Positions 50,783 through 60,797 of a stretch of DNA of 64,000 nt are shown piece after piece (position 1 is the first letter of the stretch; each line of letters opens with the position of its first letter). Where the stretch lies: positions 62,001 through 126,000 of the forward strand of contig NZ_WTWX01000006.1 in NCBI RefSeq assembly GCF_009870785.1, given 5' to 3'. This DNA comes from Paenibacillus sp. An7 (GTDB lineage Bacteria > Bacillota > Bacilli > Paenibacillales > Paenibacillaceae). The translations under genes and the position numbers were made by a program. The notes under the pieces are model-generated. The model had not been told where the DNA came from and did no database searches. It saw only the letters and a program-made list of their open reading frames with translations.

Positions 50783-52099
50783 TTGATCTTATCAAAAGAT
50801 ACCCATAAGCATATTACAATTGGACACATGACGTTATTTATTCCTGATTATGATCTGGAGCGCTACTTATTTACCACAACCCTTGCGAACCAATTCGGAG
50901 TACAGACGAATACACAAGCGGGTCTTCTTTTGTTAGAGAAGATTCAGGAAGAGGAAGAAAGGTTGCTGGATCGGATTACCTTTGAATATGACGATGGGGG
51001 AATTATGGTTCATACTAGCGAGGACCAAGCGGAGGCAATCCTTCAAGTGATTTTCTTGGCGCATGATCTCATGGTTCCGCCTTATCAGATGAACCTATCT
51101 GATGAAGAAAAGATTAGTGCAATCGAGTACTGCAGAAATTGGGTTAGACCAACCCTGCAAACATGGAAGACTGGTGACGTATTTACGATCCCTTTGATGA
51201 ATGAGGACTATGCCTACGGACAAGTAATAGGGGAGACTGCGGAGAAAAATCCGGTATGTGCCCTCTTTGAATGTTGCTCGGAAGAGGTGTTAGATCCTTC
51301 TTATATCGTAAATCAGCGTCCCATTGCCATTTTACCGTTAGCAGGCGACAAAATACATAATTTCACCTTTCAGGTGATTGGAAATGCTCCCGTACTTATT
51401 ACCGGGGAAGGAGCCGTATCCGAATATCAAGGAGGAAAAATCAAACGTTTCTCCAATTCTTATTTCACCGAATTAGCAAATGCTTATTATAGACTTACGG
51501 ATTGGGAAAATTCTCTACATGACTATAATACGTTGCTATTACCAGGGATCGAGGGGCCATGTGATGAGAGCCTAAGACCAGTGCCGAATACAGTTATTGA
51601 CGTTATTCCCGGGGAGCGTATTGGAAAGCTCTATCTTGGGATGAGTGAGAAGGAATGCAGCGAGGTATTGGAATCCTATAGGAAAGAGCATCTAAAAGGT
51701 CTTTGGAATTATTCGCTTCATGATGTTTTTCATATCGACTATGATCAGGAGGGGAAGATCTCTTTTATAGAGATGTTTACAGGTTATGAACCGGAACTTC
51801 TTCAAGTCCGTATCCATCTGCCGGAACAGACGGTGGATGCCTTTCACACGAAAGCAAGGATACTGATTCCGATGATTGATAAAGTATCGCCTTATGATCG
51901 GTCCCAAGAGGATAATGGGTATGCTTATTATTTCAAAGAGTTAGGACTGGCATTGTGGCGAGGAAATGTATTTGAAGAAGAACAGATGGAGGAAGCATGG
52001 TATAAGGAAATGTGTGCTGAAAATCAGCAGGACGAGCTGCGATTTATGTACTTTGAGACGGTCAGTGTGATGGTTCCAGATTATTATAATCAGTCCTGA
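50783..52099 (+). CDS. Multidomain protein with Imm26-like central domain
   Basis: A 438-aa cytoplasmic protein. TTG is preferred with GAGGAG 10 bases upstream; an ATG at 50765 overlaps this site. Three parts: a helical N-terminal region to about residue 105; an Imm26-like domain (WKTGDVFTIPLMNEDYAYGQV to FQVIGNAPV); and a C-terminal domain (IGKLYLGMSEKECSEVLESY, FHIDYDQEGKISFIEMF, then FKELGLALWR and FETVSVMVPDYY). Such C-terminal domains occur in immunity-type proteins of Firmicutes. No toxin gene is next to it, so it may be an orphan immunity protein. Confidence 0.6.
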   Translation: MILSKDTHKHITIGHMTLFIPDYDLERYLFTTTLANQFGVQTNTQAGLLLLEKIQEEEERLLDRITFEYDDGGIMVHTSEDQAEAILQVIFLAHDLMVPPYQMNLSDEEKISAIEYCRNWVRPTLQTWKTGDVFTIPLMNEDYAYGQVIGETAEKNPVCALFECCSEEVLDPSYIVNQRPIAILPLAGDKIHNFTFQVIGNAPVLITGEGAVSEYQGGKIKRFSNSYFTELANAYYRLTDWENSLHDYNTLLLPGIEGPCDESLRPVPNTVIDVIPGERIGKLYLGMSEKECSEVLESYRKEHLKGLWNYSLHDVFHIDYDQEGKISFIEMFTGYEPELLQVRIHLPEQTVDAFHTKARILIPMIDKVSPYDRSQEDNGYAYYFKELGLALWRGNVFEEEQMEEAWYKEMCAENQQDELRFMYFETVSVMVPDYYNQS

Positions 52100-52102
52100 A
52101 AC

Positions 52103-52132
52103 TTGACATTAAAAAATGGAATATGGTATATA
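52103..52132 (+). promoter_or_regulatory. Sigma-A promoter of htpG
   Basis: TTGACA, an 18-base spacer and TATATA. The CIRCE operator begins about 10 bases after the -10 box, over the start of transcription. Confidence 0.75.
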
Positions 52133-52142
52133 AAAGGAAGAC

Positions 52143-52169
52143 TTAGCACTCTCTTTATTAGAGTGCTAA
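52143..52169 (+). promoter_or_regulatory. CIRCE operator (HrcA site)
   Basis: TTAGCACTC, nine bases, GAGTGCTAA: an exact match to the CIRCE consensus. HrcA represses such operons until heat shock. In B. subtilis htpG is not under CIRCE, so this wiring differs. Confidence 0.95.
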
Positions 52170-52200
52170 AATAGGTTAACGAGTAGAAGGGAGACTATTC

Positions 52201-54087
52201 ATGGCAACGAAACAATTCCAAGCGGAATCCAAGCGTTTACTTGAAATGATGATTAACTCCATTTACACCCAGAAAGAAATTTTCTTACGGGAACTGATTT
52301 CTAACGCAAGTGATGCGATTGATAAAATGTACTATAAAGCTTTGGTGGAAGATCAGCTGACTTTCCAGTCCGAAGACTACTTTATTAAAATTTCGGCGGA
52401 CAAAGAAAACCGCACCCTAACAATTTCCGATACAGGGATCGGGATGACTCAAGAAGACCTGGAGAATAATCTCGGGATCATCGCGAACAGCGGCTCTTTT
52501 GCGTTCAAGAACGAGAATGAACTTAAGGACGGACACAATATCATTGGTCAGTTCGGGGTTGGTTTTTACTCTGCATTCATGGTGGCTGACAAGATTACCG
52601 TGATTACAAAAGCATGGGGAAGCGAGCAGGCTTACAAGTGGGAGTCCGAAGGTGCAGATGGATATACCATTGAATTAGCAGAGAAAGACAGCGTGGGAAC
52701 AGATATTATTCTTCACATTCGTGAGAATACAGAAGAAGATTCTTATGACGAATACCTTGAAGAGTACCGTCTCAGAACAATTATTAAGAAGTATTCTGAT
52801 TTCATTCGCTATCCGATCAAGATGGATGTGAAGACACAGAAACCGAAAGAAGATGCAGAGAACGAGTTCGAGGAAGTTATCGAAGAACAAACCGTGAACA
52901 GCATGGTGCCGATCTGGCGTAAAAATAAAAACGAGCTCACGAATGAAGATTATGAGAACTTTTATTTTGAAAAACGTTACGGTTTCGACAAACCGCTGAA
53001 ACACGTTCATATCAGTGCAGACGGTGCAGTAGTATATAATGCCATCCTGTTTATACCGGAAAAAACACCGTTTGATTACTATACAAAAGAGTATGAAAAA
53101 GGACTTGAACTTTACTCTAACGGTGTTCTTATTATGGACAAATGCGGTGACTTGCTGCCAGATTACTTCAGCTTCGTGAAAGGGATGGTAGACTCCGAGG
53201 ATCTATCACTCAACATTTCCCGCGAACTTCTGCAACATGATCGTCAGTTGAAACTGATTGCGAAGAACATTAAGAACAAAATCAAATCCGCACTTCAATC
53301 GATGATGAAGGATGAGCGCGATAACTACGTGAAGTTCTATGAATCCTTCGGCAGACAGCTGAAATTCGGTGTATATAACGACTACGGCATGAATAAGGGC
53401 GATATTCAAGATCTACTCCTGTTCTACTCTTCTAAAGAGAAGAAGCTTGTGAGCCTGGCTGAATACGTATCCCGTATGCCGGAAGATCAGAAGTATATTT
53501 ACTACGCAACAGGTGAGTCTGTAGAACGTATTGACCGCCTGCCGCAAACGGAGCTTGTAGCCGATAAAGGATACGAAATTCTGTACTTCACAGATGATGT
53601 GGATGAGTTCGCAATCAAGATGCTTCAGAACTATCAGGAGAAAGAATTCCGTTCTGTATCGAGCGGTGATCTTGGATTTGAAGCGGATGCAAGTGAGCAG
53701 GAAGCAGAAGCGAAGGAAAATGAGAACAAAGAATTGTTCGAGCAAATGCAAGAACTCCTTGGCGGTAAAGTGAAGAAAGTCAAAGCTTCCAAACGTCTGA
53801 AATCCCATCCGGTTTGCTTATCTGCTGACGGCGAGATTACGATTGAGATGGAAAAAGTGCTGAACGCGATGCCTAATGCGGATGGACAGCAGGTGAAAGC
53901 CGATAAAGTACTGGAAATCAACGCAAACCATGAAGTGTTTAACTCACTCAAACAAGCATTTGAGAATGATAAAGAGAAGTTTGCTGTGTACACTAGCGTA
54001 CTGTACAATCAAGCACTTCTAATTGAAGGCTTGCAGGTTGAAGACCCTGTTGCTTTCACTAATGATATTTGCAAAATTATGGCGTAA
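52201..54087 (+). CDS. htpG: Molecular chaperone HtpG (Hsp90)
   Basis: A 628-aa protein of usual length. The N-terminal GHKL ATPase holds [33 protein letters not shown] and [15 protein letters not shown]. The middle domain has [15 protein letters not shown] with the catalytic-loop Arg. The C-terminal dimerisation domain ends near [12 protein letters not shown]. It is a cytoplasmic ATP-dependent chaperone. The start ATG has AAGGGAG upstream and the gene is monocistronic, between a CIRCE-controlled promoter and a terminator. Confidence 0.97.
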   Translation: MATKQFQAESKRLLEMMINSIYTQKEIFLRELISNASDAIDKMYYKALVEDQLTFQSEDYFIKISADKENRTLTISDTGIGMTQEDLENNLGIIANSGSFAFKNENELKDGHNIIGQFGVGFYSAFMVADKITVITKAWGSEQAYKWESEGADGYTIELAEKDSVGTDIILHIRENTEEDSYDEYLEEYRLRTIIKKYSDFIRYPIKMDVKTQKPKEDAENEFEEVIEEQTVNSMVPIWRKNKNELTNEDYENFYFEKRYGFDKPLKHVHISADGAVVYNAILFIPEKTPFDYYTKEYEKGLELYSNGVLIMDKCGDLLPDYFSFVKGMVDSEDLSLNISRELLQHDRQLKLIAKNIKNKIKSALQSMMKDERDNYVKFYESFGRQLKFGVYNDYGMNKGDIQDLLLFYSSKEKKLVSLAEYVSRMPEDQKYIYYATGESVERIDRLPQTELVADKGYEILYFTDDVDEFAIKMLQNYQEKEFRSVSSGDLGFEADASEQEAEAKENENKELFEQMQELLGGKVKKVKASKRLKSHPVCLSADGEITIEMEKVLNAMPNADGQQVKADKVLEINANHEVFNSLKQAFENDKEKFAVYTSVLYNQALLIEGLQVEDPVAFTNDICKIMA

Positions 54088-54099
54088 ATTCAAATGTTC

Positions 54100-54138
54100 A
54101 AAAACCCTTCCTTTATGTAATTATAAGGAGGGGTTTTT
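54100..54138 (+). terminator. Terminator of htpG
   Basis: AAAACCCTTCCTT pairs with AAGGAGGGGTTTT (one mismatch/wobble) and ends in a T-run. Confidence 0.75.
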
Positions 54139-54167
54139 ATTTTATATGTCTAATCAACTTATTTTCC

Positions 54168-54845
54168 TTAGTGGTTAGTTAATTGGATGCCCCCTAGAAT
54201 ATAATCCCAGCTATTATAATCGTTCATATCATTAGGAACATCTAACGCGCAGGTATCATTCATCTCCCAATTTACTTCTTGTACAGATGTTAAATCATTT
54301 ATGGGATTAAGTATTAGGATGGAAAATGAATTAGGTTTTAGTGTATCAGACAAAATCGAATGTAGCTCTGCTACCTGTTCATGAGTGGCTGACCATCTAA
54401 TGAACAGCGTTTTTTTGCTGTTTATTAATGTGTTCCAGAATCGATCTATACGTAAATCAAGCTTCTCCTTAAATGGCGGATAGCTTGCAGACCAATGGTG
54501 ATTCGGAATAACCGGAAAGTCATGGACTGAAACGATGTTATACAGCGTATCCCGAACAAAATAAGATTTCACTAAGGTATTGTCATTATCGGCTGAGAAG
54601 GCAGGCAGGCCATCCTTCAGATAATAATGTGTTTCTTCCAGTAAGGTTAGATTTTCTAGTTTCATAAAGTTCTGAAATTTGTTTTTATATAGTTTATTAA
54701 CCTCAGTTAATGAATAAGAAATCATCCAATCGAGAGGCATAGAGAATTTTCTCAAACTAGTTCTTTGTAGATTTATAGCGGGGGCACAAGACATGCCTAA
54801 ACTTACGATGAGTTCATAGCTTTTCTTTACGTCTTGTAAGTTCAT
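54168..54845 (-). CDS. DUF1796 putative papain-like cysteine peptidase
   Basis: A 225-aa protein from MNLQDVKKSYELIVSLGMSC, with AAAGGGGTGA upstream. SLGMSCAPAINLQR with FSMPLDWM places the likely nucleophile Cys early, and a His in VSVHDFP and later Asp residues could complete the triad. The family occurs in Bacilli and in some glycan-related clusters; real peptidase activity is not established. Confidence 0.75.
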   Translation of the reverse strand: MNLQDVKKSYELIVSLGMSCAPAINLQRTSLRKFSMPLDWMISYSLTEVNKLYKNKFQNFMKLENLTLLEETHYYLKDGLPAFSADNDNTLVKSYFVRDTLYNIVSVHDFPVIPNHHWSASYPPFKEKLDLRIDRFWNTLINSKKTLFIRWSATHEQVAELHSILSDTLKPNSFSILILNPINDLTSVQEVNWEMNDTCALDVPNDMNDYNSWDYILGGIQLTNH

Positions 54846-54926
54846 GGAGTCACCCCTTTTCTGTGAAATTTCGTTTCTATTCAATTATATACAAACCCCC
54901 CAAGAATGATTGGGCATTCATTAGAA

Positions 54927-55193
54927 CTAACTATTATCAACGATAAAGAAGGCTATAACGAAGATGACAATATAAATAGTAATCCCAATCGCCATCCATA
55001 GTAAGGATGCTTTCGCATAATTGGACTTGTTCGGGTTGGTAGAGCTGCTAAAAGCCCAAATAAATAAAAATATGAGGTTCACGAGCGGGATAGCCATCAG
55101 AAAAGTAACAAGCATCCAACTTTTCACCCCTACCACTGGCGCTTCCGGAGCATCATACTTTTTCGGTGTAACATGAGGATCATTATCTATCAC
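54927..55193 (-). CDS. Small two-pass membrane protein
   Basis: An 88-aa protein. A proline-rich 23-residue N-terminus is followed by two membrane segments (SWMLVTFLMAIPLVNLIFLFIWAFS split at a polar turn, then LLWMAIGITIYIVIFVIAFF). The KSWMLxTFLMAIPLVNLI pattern is common in Firmicutes small membrane proteins of unknown role. Possible GGAGATG site upstream. Confidence 0.65.
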   Translation of the reverse strand: MIDNDPHVTPKKYDAPEAPVVGVKSWMLVTFLMAIPLVNLIFLFIWAFSSSTNPNKSNYAKASLLWMAIGITIYIVIFVIAFFIVDNS

Positions 55194-55326
55194 TTTTCTT
55201 CATCTCCTAACTTATGTATTTTTCTGTGTATGAACCAATTTCATATACATTAAAAATTCTGTGAAATTATTCCGTTATATAAAATACCATCTATTTGTAA
55301 AAAAACGACAATACTTCTCACTCATT

Positions 55327-55968
55327 TTATTTTAACCTCAGGGTGTGTTCTCCTGATGCTGTATGGAAAATAAGATGTTTTTTATCTTTCCACGTAGGAT
55401 CATTCATTCCAAGCACATCTTCAGCGGAGTCATATTGTCTAAAATCCATATAACTATAACGGTTATTGAGTTCTTTCAATAGGAGGCCCCCCAGCATGTA
55501 CTGATAAAAGTCATAAGAATACATGGTTTCTCCTAGACTAGTTGCAGAGTATAGAATGACTACCGCTTCATTTCCGATCGGTGAGTGAATTGTTGTATAA
55601 TGTTCATCATTGATTGCATGGCTGAAGTACAGAATGAGAAAAACAATAATAACTCCAGGCACAAATGCAGCAACAATGGTATAAATCTTAGCTCTGATTC
55701 CCATAGAAAACAGCACAATACTGTTGAAAATAAACATGGATAATACTAGACTGTCTGGTGGAAATAAGCGGAGATAATAGCCCATGCTATGTAGTACAAT
55801 AAGCAGCACATCTATACCAAGAAGTATGGAAATTATTCTATAAGTCACCTTACGGGTCATAGAAGAGGATGTGCCCTCCGTCTTATGATCTATATCTATA
55901 TCTTGCATATGTTCTTTTGGATGATTCATTTTTGCTGCTTTATACTCCAGATGATCTCGCTTGTTCAT
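55327..55968 (-). CDS. Four-segment membrane protein, unknown
   Basis: A 213-aa protein from MNKRDHLEYKAAK. A charged 45-residue N-terminal part precedes three to four membrane helices (IISILLGIDVLLIVLHSMGY, LVLSMFIFNSIVLFSMGI, TIVAAFVPGVIIVFLILYF), and then a roughly 100-residue extracytoplasmic domain (SPIGNEAVVILYSATSLG). No domain recognised. Confidence 0.6.
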   Translation of the reverse strand: MNKRDHLEYKAAKMNHPKEHMQDIDIDHKTEGTSSSMTRKVTYRIISILLGIDVLLIVLHSMGYYLRLFPPDSLVLSMFIFNSIVLFSMGIRAKIYTIVAAFVPGVIIVFLILYFSHAINDEHYTTIHSPIGNEAVVILYSATSLGETMYSYDFYQYMLGGLLLKELNNRYSYMDFRQYDSAEDVLGMNDPTWKDKKHLIFHTASGEHTLRLK

Positions 55969-56086
55969 AGAACCCAGCACCCTTCGCTGTAAATAACATG
56001 ATCTTAAGATATAAACACTACATACATAAAATGGTTACACTAAAAATACATAGCTGTTTATTCTTTTAGAGCTTAGATATATGATA

Positions 56087-56110
56087 TTGACGCGTAAAAC
56101 AACGCGTCAA
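56087..56110. repeat. Perfect 9-bp inverted repeat
   Basis: TTGACGCGT and ACGCGTCAA flank AAAACA. It lies just past the terminator of the NmrA-like gene. No gene uses it as a terminator, since no T-run follows it on either strand in the needed place. Confidence 0.5.
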
Positions 56111-56138
56111 AAAAACCGCACTAATTAAATAGGCGGTC
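56108..56138 (-). terminator. Terminator of NmrA-like gene (minus strand)
   Basis: On the minus strand GACCGC pairs with GCGGTT, followed by a T-run. Confidence 0.65.
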
Positions 56139-56163
56139 CTGTATGAAAACGTATGATTTGGAA

Positions 56164-57180
56164 TTAATTCTTTTTGTTCGGATCAGGAAGGTCACGAGGA
56201 TTCCAATTCTCCGCTTGAGGCTCAAGCTGCTTAAGGTGAAGATCAAAAGCTTTCATAACCCACAGATGAATGGCAGCCTGAGAGTACTTATAGATAAACC
56301 AAGGTAATGAAGGTACATAATCGTGAATCCCTACGATACATTCTCTCGAATTTGGCAACTGTAAAAATTCAAGTCTCCCCTTATGAACTTCCCGCCTATT
56401 CACCAAAATTCCGCCTGTAATTCGGTACAAAGCATGAGATGAACTGCTTTTTGTTTGATCATAGGTTAGTTCGAGCATTGGAACTTTTATGGCCCTAGGA
56501 AGAATGCGGACAATCTGATCTTCACTTCTTGTAATCCGAAGGAACGGTTTTGTTATACGTGACAGCCACTCGGTGTAATAATGTAGAATCCACTTTGCAT
56601 TTTTCCCTTCCGGTAAACAGAGCCGCTGTACGGATCTCACATCTGATTTTATTAAATTTTTCGCTACATCCTTCACTGAGTAAGGAGAAGTCGACGGACC
56701 ACCAAACGGTTCTATCCAAAAGGTAACAGTAGGCACACCCGATGAGGTTAAGATCTGCTCTACTTCAAGTCTGCCTCGCAAGTGACGGGATCTGTCTTTG
56801 TTATCTATCTCCGCAGGGGCCAAGGTACAGATATATATGATTTTTTTCATCTTGTTGCGCTGAGCTGCTCTGGCAAAATGCCCTGCTAAGATCGCATCCA
56901 TATCCTCAGATCTGCCCTGAGTTAGTTTGGCGGAAGAATACATGAATTGACTAATATAAATGGCATAGTCTGCTCCTCGCAGTGCTTCTTCCACATCGTC
57001 ATAGGAGAAAAAGTCACAAGCGCGCCAAGTAACATGCTCTGTATCTTTATGTAGGTCAGCCCGTCCGGATAAGGCGATGATATGGTAATTCTTTTGTAGT
57101 TCGGTCATTAGATACTGGCCGATATGCCCCGATGCGCCGGTAAGGGCAATGACGGGACGATAATGCTCTTCTTGATCCAT
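56164..57180 (-). CDS. NAD(P)-binding NmrA/YbjT-like protein
   Basis: A 338-aa protein. The Rossmann motif is ALTGASGHIGQYLM, followed by IIALSGRAD and a YIxQFMYSS segment, as in atypical SDRs. Pro-rich middle and a C-terminal 130-residue extension without a recognised fold, ending in a short basic tail. It may reduce or bind quinone-like or lipid substrates; no direct evidence. AAAGGAG lies about 8 bases before the ATG. Confidence 0.75.
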   Translation of the reverse strand: MDQEEHYRPVIALTGASGHIGQYLMTELQKNYHIIALSGRADLHKDTEHVTWRACDFFSYDDVEEALRGADYAIYISQFMYSSAKLTQGRSEDMDAILAGHFARAAQRNKMKKIIYICTLAPAEIDNKDRSRHLRGRLEVEQILTSSGVPTVTFWIEPFGGPSTSPYSVKDVAKNLIKSDVRSVQRLCLPEGKNAKWILHYYTEWLSRITKPFLRITRSEDQIVRILPRAIKVPMLELTYDQTKSSSSHALYRITGGILVNRREVHKGRLEFLQLPNSRECIVGIHDYVPSLPWFIYKYSQAAIHLWVMKAFDLHLKQLEPQAENWNPRDLPDPNKKN

Positions 57181-57311
57181 TGGGTTGTTTCTCCTTTGTT
57201 ATTGCTTAACTGTTAATTTCACTACCTTTGTTTCCATCTTAACTTCCGATGAGCGGTATAAAAAGCGTGAGATTGCTTATTCTAAAGAGAATCATCCACA
57301 GTAATTTAAGC

Positions 57312-57344
57312 TAATATTAAGATATTTACGACCGTAATATTAAG
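57312..57344 (+). promoter_or_regulatory. Direct repeats, possible response-regulator boxes
   Basis: TAATATTAAG occurs twice, 23 bases apart (about two helical turns), upstream of the response-regulator gene. Such spaced direct repeats fit OmpR-type binding and autoregulation. Confidence 0.4.
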
Positions 57345-57418
57345 GTTTCTGGTTTATAATGCTATTTATTAAAGCATAATCTTAGATTTTAGAATATTCA
57401 AAGAGGTGTGAAAGCAGC

Positions 57419-58126
57419 ATGTCCAGAGAAGCAATCTTACTTGTTGATGATGAAAAGGAAATTATCGAACTCATTGAAATTTATTTAAAGAATGAAGGAT
57501 ACATAATATTTAAGGCATTCAATGGGGTGGAGGCCCTCGAAGTACTGCGCAACAACCCAGTTGATTTAATTATTCTCGATGTCATGATGCCACAGATGGA
57601 CGGAATTCAAGCATGCATGAAAATACGAGAGAAAAACAATACTCCCATTATCATGTTGTCTGCAAAAAGCCAGGATATGGATAAAATTTCAGGCCTGAGC
57701 ATCGGTGCGGATGATTATGTTACTAAGCCTTTTAACCCGCTTGAACTGGTCGCCCGAGTTAAATCACAGCTCCGCCGGTACAAAATGCTCAATAACCGCA
57801 GTGATTCGGGCGAGGATGAGATCGTGATTGACGATCTTGTGATTAATACCGCTACTCATACCGTGACGGTGGGGGATCAGGAAGTAAAGCTGACGCCCCG
57901 CGAATTTGATATTTTAAAGCTTCTGGCCGTTAATCAGGGAATTGTTCTGAGCATGGACAAAATATACGAGGAAGTCTGGAACGAGCCGTTCATGGACTCG
58001 AAAAACACGGTCATGGTACATATCCGCAAGCTCCGCGAAAAGATTGAGAAGGATACTCAGCATCCTGCTTATATTAAAACGGTTTGGGGCATTGGCTACA
58101 AAATGAGATCTACAAAGGAGATGTAA
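57419..58126 (+). CDS. OmpR/VanR-family response regulator
   Basis: A 235-aa protein. The receiver has the acidic pair in LLVDDEKEI, phospho-acceptor Asp in LIILDVMMPQMDG, and VTKPF with the conserved Lys. The C-terminal winged helix ends KTVWGIGYKM. AGGTGTGAAAG precedes the ATG. The histidine kinase gene follows at 6 bases. Together with the downstream glycosyltransferase genes it suggests control of cell-envelope modification. Confidence 0.92.
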   Translation: MSREAILLVDDEKEIIELIEIYLKNEGYIIFKAFNGVEALEVLRNNPVDLIILDVMMPQMDGIQACMKIREKNNTPIIMLSAKSQDMDKISGLSIGADDYVTKPFNPLELVARVKSQLRRYKMLNNRSDSGEDEIVIDDLVINTATHTVTVGDQEVKLTPREFDILKLLAVNQGIVLSMDKIYEEVWNEPFMDSKNTVMVHIRKLREKIEKDTQHPAYIKTVWGIGYKMRSTKEM

Positions 58127-58131
58127 GGGAT

Positions 58132-59352
58132 ATGAATACGAAAGTATACATCAGTATTCGTTGGAAATTCCTTGCCATATTTCTTGGATGCATGGGACTC
58201 ACACTGCTGTTCGTTCTGCTTGGGGGGTTGCTCGCTTCCTATGTTATCAAAATAAGCCCCTATAACGTGCCCCTGGCGTGGATCATCAACCATGTTGGAT
58301 CTCAAAACACCATCCTTATTTGTGGAACAGCTTTTTTTATCACTTTATATATCTTTGCGACCCGCCCGCTTGTCTTACGTGCGAAGGAGCTTGCAAGCGT
58401 TCTTGAGGAAATGGCGGACGGACGGCTTCATATGACTGTAAAGGTGAAGGCCACTGATGAACTGGGTACAATCGCAGGTAACATCAACAGCGTGTCTGAA
58501 CAGATTCATACGTATCTGGAAGAGATTAACCAAGGCCTTGCGAAAATTGCTAAGGGAAATTTCGAGCATGAAATTCCGGTTAGAGAAAACCATGAGCTTG
58601 GCCTGATTGCAGAGAGTATCAACGCGATGAGCGAACAGCTGAACCGTTCCATTCAAGAAGAGCGAAACGCGGAGAAAACGAAGAACGATTTAATTACCGG
58701 TGTTTCCCACGACCTTCGAACCCCGCTTACTTCCATACTCGGATTCTTAGAAATTATTGATAAAGACCGTTATACGAGCGAGGTGGAACTTCGCTATTAC
58801 ATGAATATCGCGTATGAAAAATCACTTAGTCTCAAAAAACTCATCGATGATCTATTTGAATATACCCGTATTAACAACGGCATGCCTCTTCATTTACGTG
58901 AACTGGATGTAACGGGGCTTATTGAACAGCTGGCTGAGGAATTCGTTCCGAGTCTGGAGCAGGCGAATATGACCATTCGAACGCATGTACCGGATCATCG
59001 GGTGATGATTAAGGCAGACGGTGACCAGCTTGTTCGTGCATATGAAAACCTCATTTCTAACGCGATCAAGTACGCAAAGAGCGGTAAATATATAGACATT
59101 TATATTGAAAAAAAAGATGGACATGTTGTTGTACGTATCTGTAACTATGGGCAACCTATTCCGAAGCGGGATCTGCCTTATATCTTTGAACGTTTCTACC
59201 GCGTCGAACAGTCCCGTTCAAAAGAAACGGGCGGAACGGGTCTAGGACTTGCGATCACAAAGAGTATCTTCGATGTGCATGGGGGCGAAATCTCCGTAGA
59301 AAGCTCACCTAGACAGACGGTGTTCGAGACTCGACTGCCCATCTTGGAATAG
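58132..59352 (+). CDS. VanS-type sensor histidine kinase
   Basis: A 406-aa protein from MNTKVYISIRWKFL, with TAAGGG upstream. Two membrane helices (about residues 13-40 and 60-78) enclose a very short outer loop (about 15-20 residues), then HAMP, HisKA (GVSHDLRTPLTSILGF) and HATPase_c (N-box NLISNAIKYAKSG, G-boxes in GTGLGLAITK). The short sensor loop is typical of intramembrane or envelope-stress sensors. Confidence 0.9.
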   Translation: MNTKVYISIRWKFLAIFLGCMGLTLLFVLLGGLLASYVIKISPYNVPLAWIINHVGSQNTILICGTAFFITLYIFATRPLVLRAKELASVLEEMADGRLHMTVKVKATDELGTIAGNINSVSEQIHTYLEEINQGLAKIAKGNFEHEIPVRENHELGLIAESINAMSEQLNRSIQEERNAEKTKNDLITGVSHDLRTPLTSILGFLEIIDKDRYTSEVELRYYMNIAYEKSLSLKKLIDDLFEYTRINNGMPLHLRELDVTGLIEQLAEEFVPSLEQANMTIRTHVPDHRVMIKADGDQLVRAYENLISNAIKYAKSGKYIDIYIEKKDGHVVVRICNYGQPIPKRDLPYIFERFYRVEQSRSKETGGTGLGLAITKSIFDVHGGEISVESSPRQTVFETRLPILE

Positions 59353-59522
59353 ACTAAAGGCTGTTTTAAATAAATCAATGAAAAACTTAAGAGTTTGTTA
59401 AGCATTTAGATAAGAACCGTTAAGAAGTGTCTTGTAGTCTTGACTTTAACAAGAGGAAAACAAGCCATGGCGAACGCCATTGCCTCTGACATATTTACTT
59501 CAGGAAGGAGCAAGACTTACGA

Positions 59523-60797
59523 ATGGACACGATGGCGTCTAAGATGCTTACCCATAAAAAAACACTGCTGATAACGATGATCGTACTGATCTTCGCACTG
59601 GCTGCTTTTGTAAGACTCGACTTTCTCGTCTCGGTCAATCATAAAGTATCGCATGATACGGTGAATTACGACATTATGGTTCGGCAGTTGCTGGAAGATG
59701 GAATTTATGCTTATAAGGATACGGAGCCAAACGCCCAGGTTACGCCGGGTTATCCGCTTTTTATGGCGGCGGTTTATAAGATGGTCGATTATCAGCATAA
59801 TGATCCCTTTCCGTACATTCGATATATCCAAGTTGGTATCAGCCTTGTTACCCTGGGGCTGATTTATTCCATTGCCCGAAAACTGGCAGGCCAAACGGTT
59901 TCAATCATTGTGCTGCTCATAAGCGCAGTATATCCTCCGTTCATTTGGAGTAACGGCGCAGTGCTCACAGAGGTGCTGGCATGCTTTTTCTTAATGCTTT
60001 ATATCCGTCTACAGCTTCAGGCGTTTGAGAAGAAAACACGAACCCTCGCTCTGCTTAGCGGTGCGGCAATGGGCTTGCTTGTGCTGACGCGTCCGGAATT
60101 TTTAATTCTAATCCCAGCGGTTTACGTGTTTTATTACTTTTGGAAAAAGAACTTTAAGCTCACATTGAAATTACTGCTGTTCACCTGCATTGGTACCGGG
60201 GTTGTTCTCTCACCTTGGGTGATCCGCAACATGGTAACACTGAACGAGGTCGTCATTGCTTCTACACAGGTCAATCCATTCGCAGCAGGTACTTATCCAG
60301 ATAAAAATTATGATGATGGACTGGTTGACCGTCACGGTAAGACTCAAATGGAGGTAGCAAAAGAGCGGCTGAAGATCGGTTTTACTGAACACACCTGGAC
60401 CTTTGTAAAATGGTATACCGTTGGTAAGCTAAAATATATCTACTCCAATATGTATTTTGGCAGCGGTCATACCCCGATCTACAGTGTACTTCCAAGTCCG
60501 CTCGGCAGTATGCTTCATTTGGCACTTGTCTATTTTTGTCCGGTCGCTTTGATTGCTGCTGTTCGGAAATGGAGAAAGCCGCTCACGCTGCTTACGCTGA
60601 TCGTTGTGGTTATGACGGTGACACGCTTAGCATTTGTACCGGAATACCGATATAACTACACTTCCATGCCACTGATTATTATGCTGGATACGGTGGTCGG
60701 CGTCGCGATCATCCGCTGGTTTTGGAATAAATACGTAAGACCCTCACATTCACAGAAAGGAGCTGTTATCTATGACGAATCAACCAACCATTCCTAA
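59523..60797 (+). CDS. GT-C glycosyltransferase (GT39/ArnT-like)
   Basis: A 424-aa protein with about 10-12 membrane helices. An early outer loop carries HDTVNYDIMVRQLLEDG and TPGYPLFMAAV, with Asp residues in the position of the catalytic acid of PMT/ArnT enzymes. It likely moves a sugar from a polyprenyl-phosphate carrier to an envelope acceptor outside the membrane. GGAAGGAG lies about 12 bases before the ATG. It overlaps the next gene by 26 bases. Confidence 0.82.
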   Translation: MDTMASKMLTHKKTLLITMIVLIFALAAFVRLDFLVSVNHKVSHDTVNYDIMVRQLLEDGIYAYKDTEPNAQVTPGYPLFMAAVYKMVDYQHNDPFPYIRYIQVGISLVTLGLIYSIARKLAGQTVSIIVLLISAVYPPFIWSNGAVLTEVLACFFLMLYIRLQLQAFEKKTRTLALLSGAAMGLLVLTRPEFLILIPAVYVFYYFWKKNFKLTLKLLLFTCIGTGVVLSPWVIRNMVTLNEVVIASTQVNPFAAGTYPDKNYDDGLVDRHGKTQMEVAKERLKIGFTEHTWTFVKWYTVGKLKYIYSNMYFGSGHTPIYSVLPSPLGSMLHLALVYFCPVALIAAVRKWRKPLTLLTLIVVVMTVTRLAFVPEYRYNYTSMPLIIMLDTVVGVAIIRWFWNKYVRPSHSQKGAVIYDESTNHS

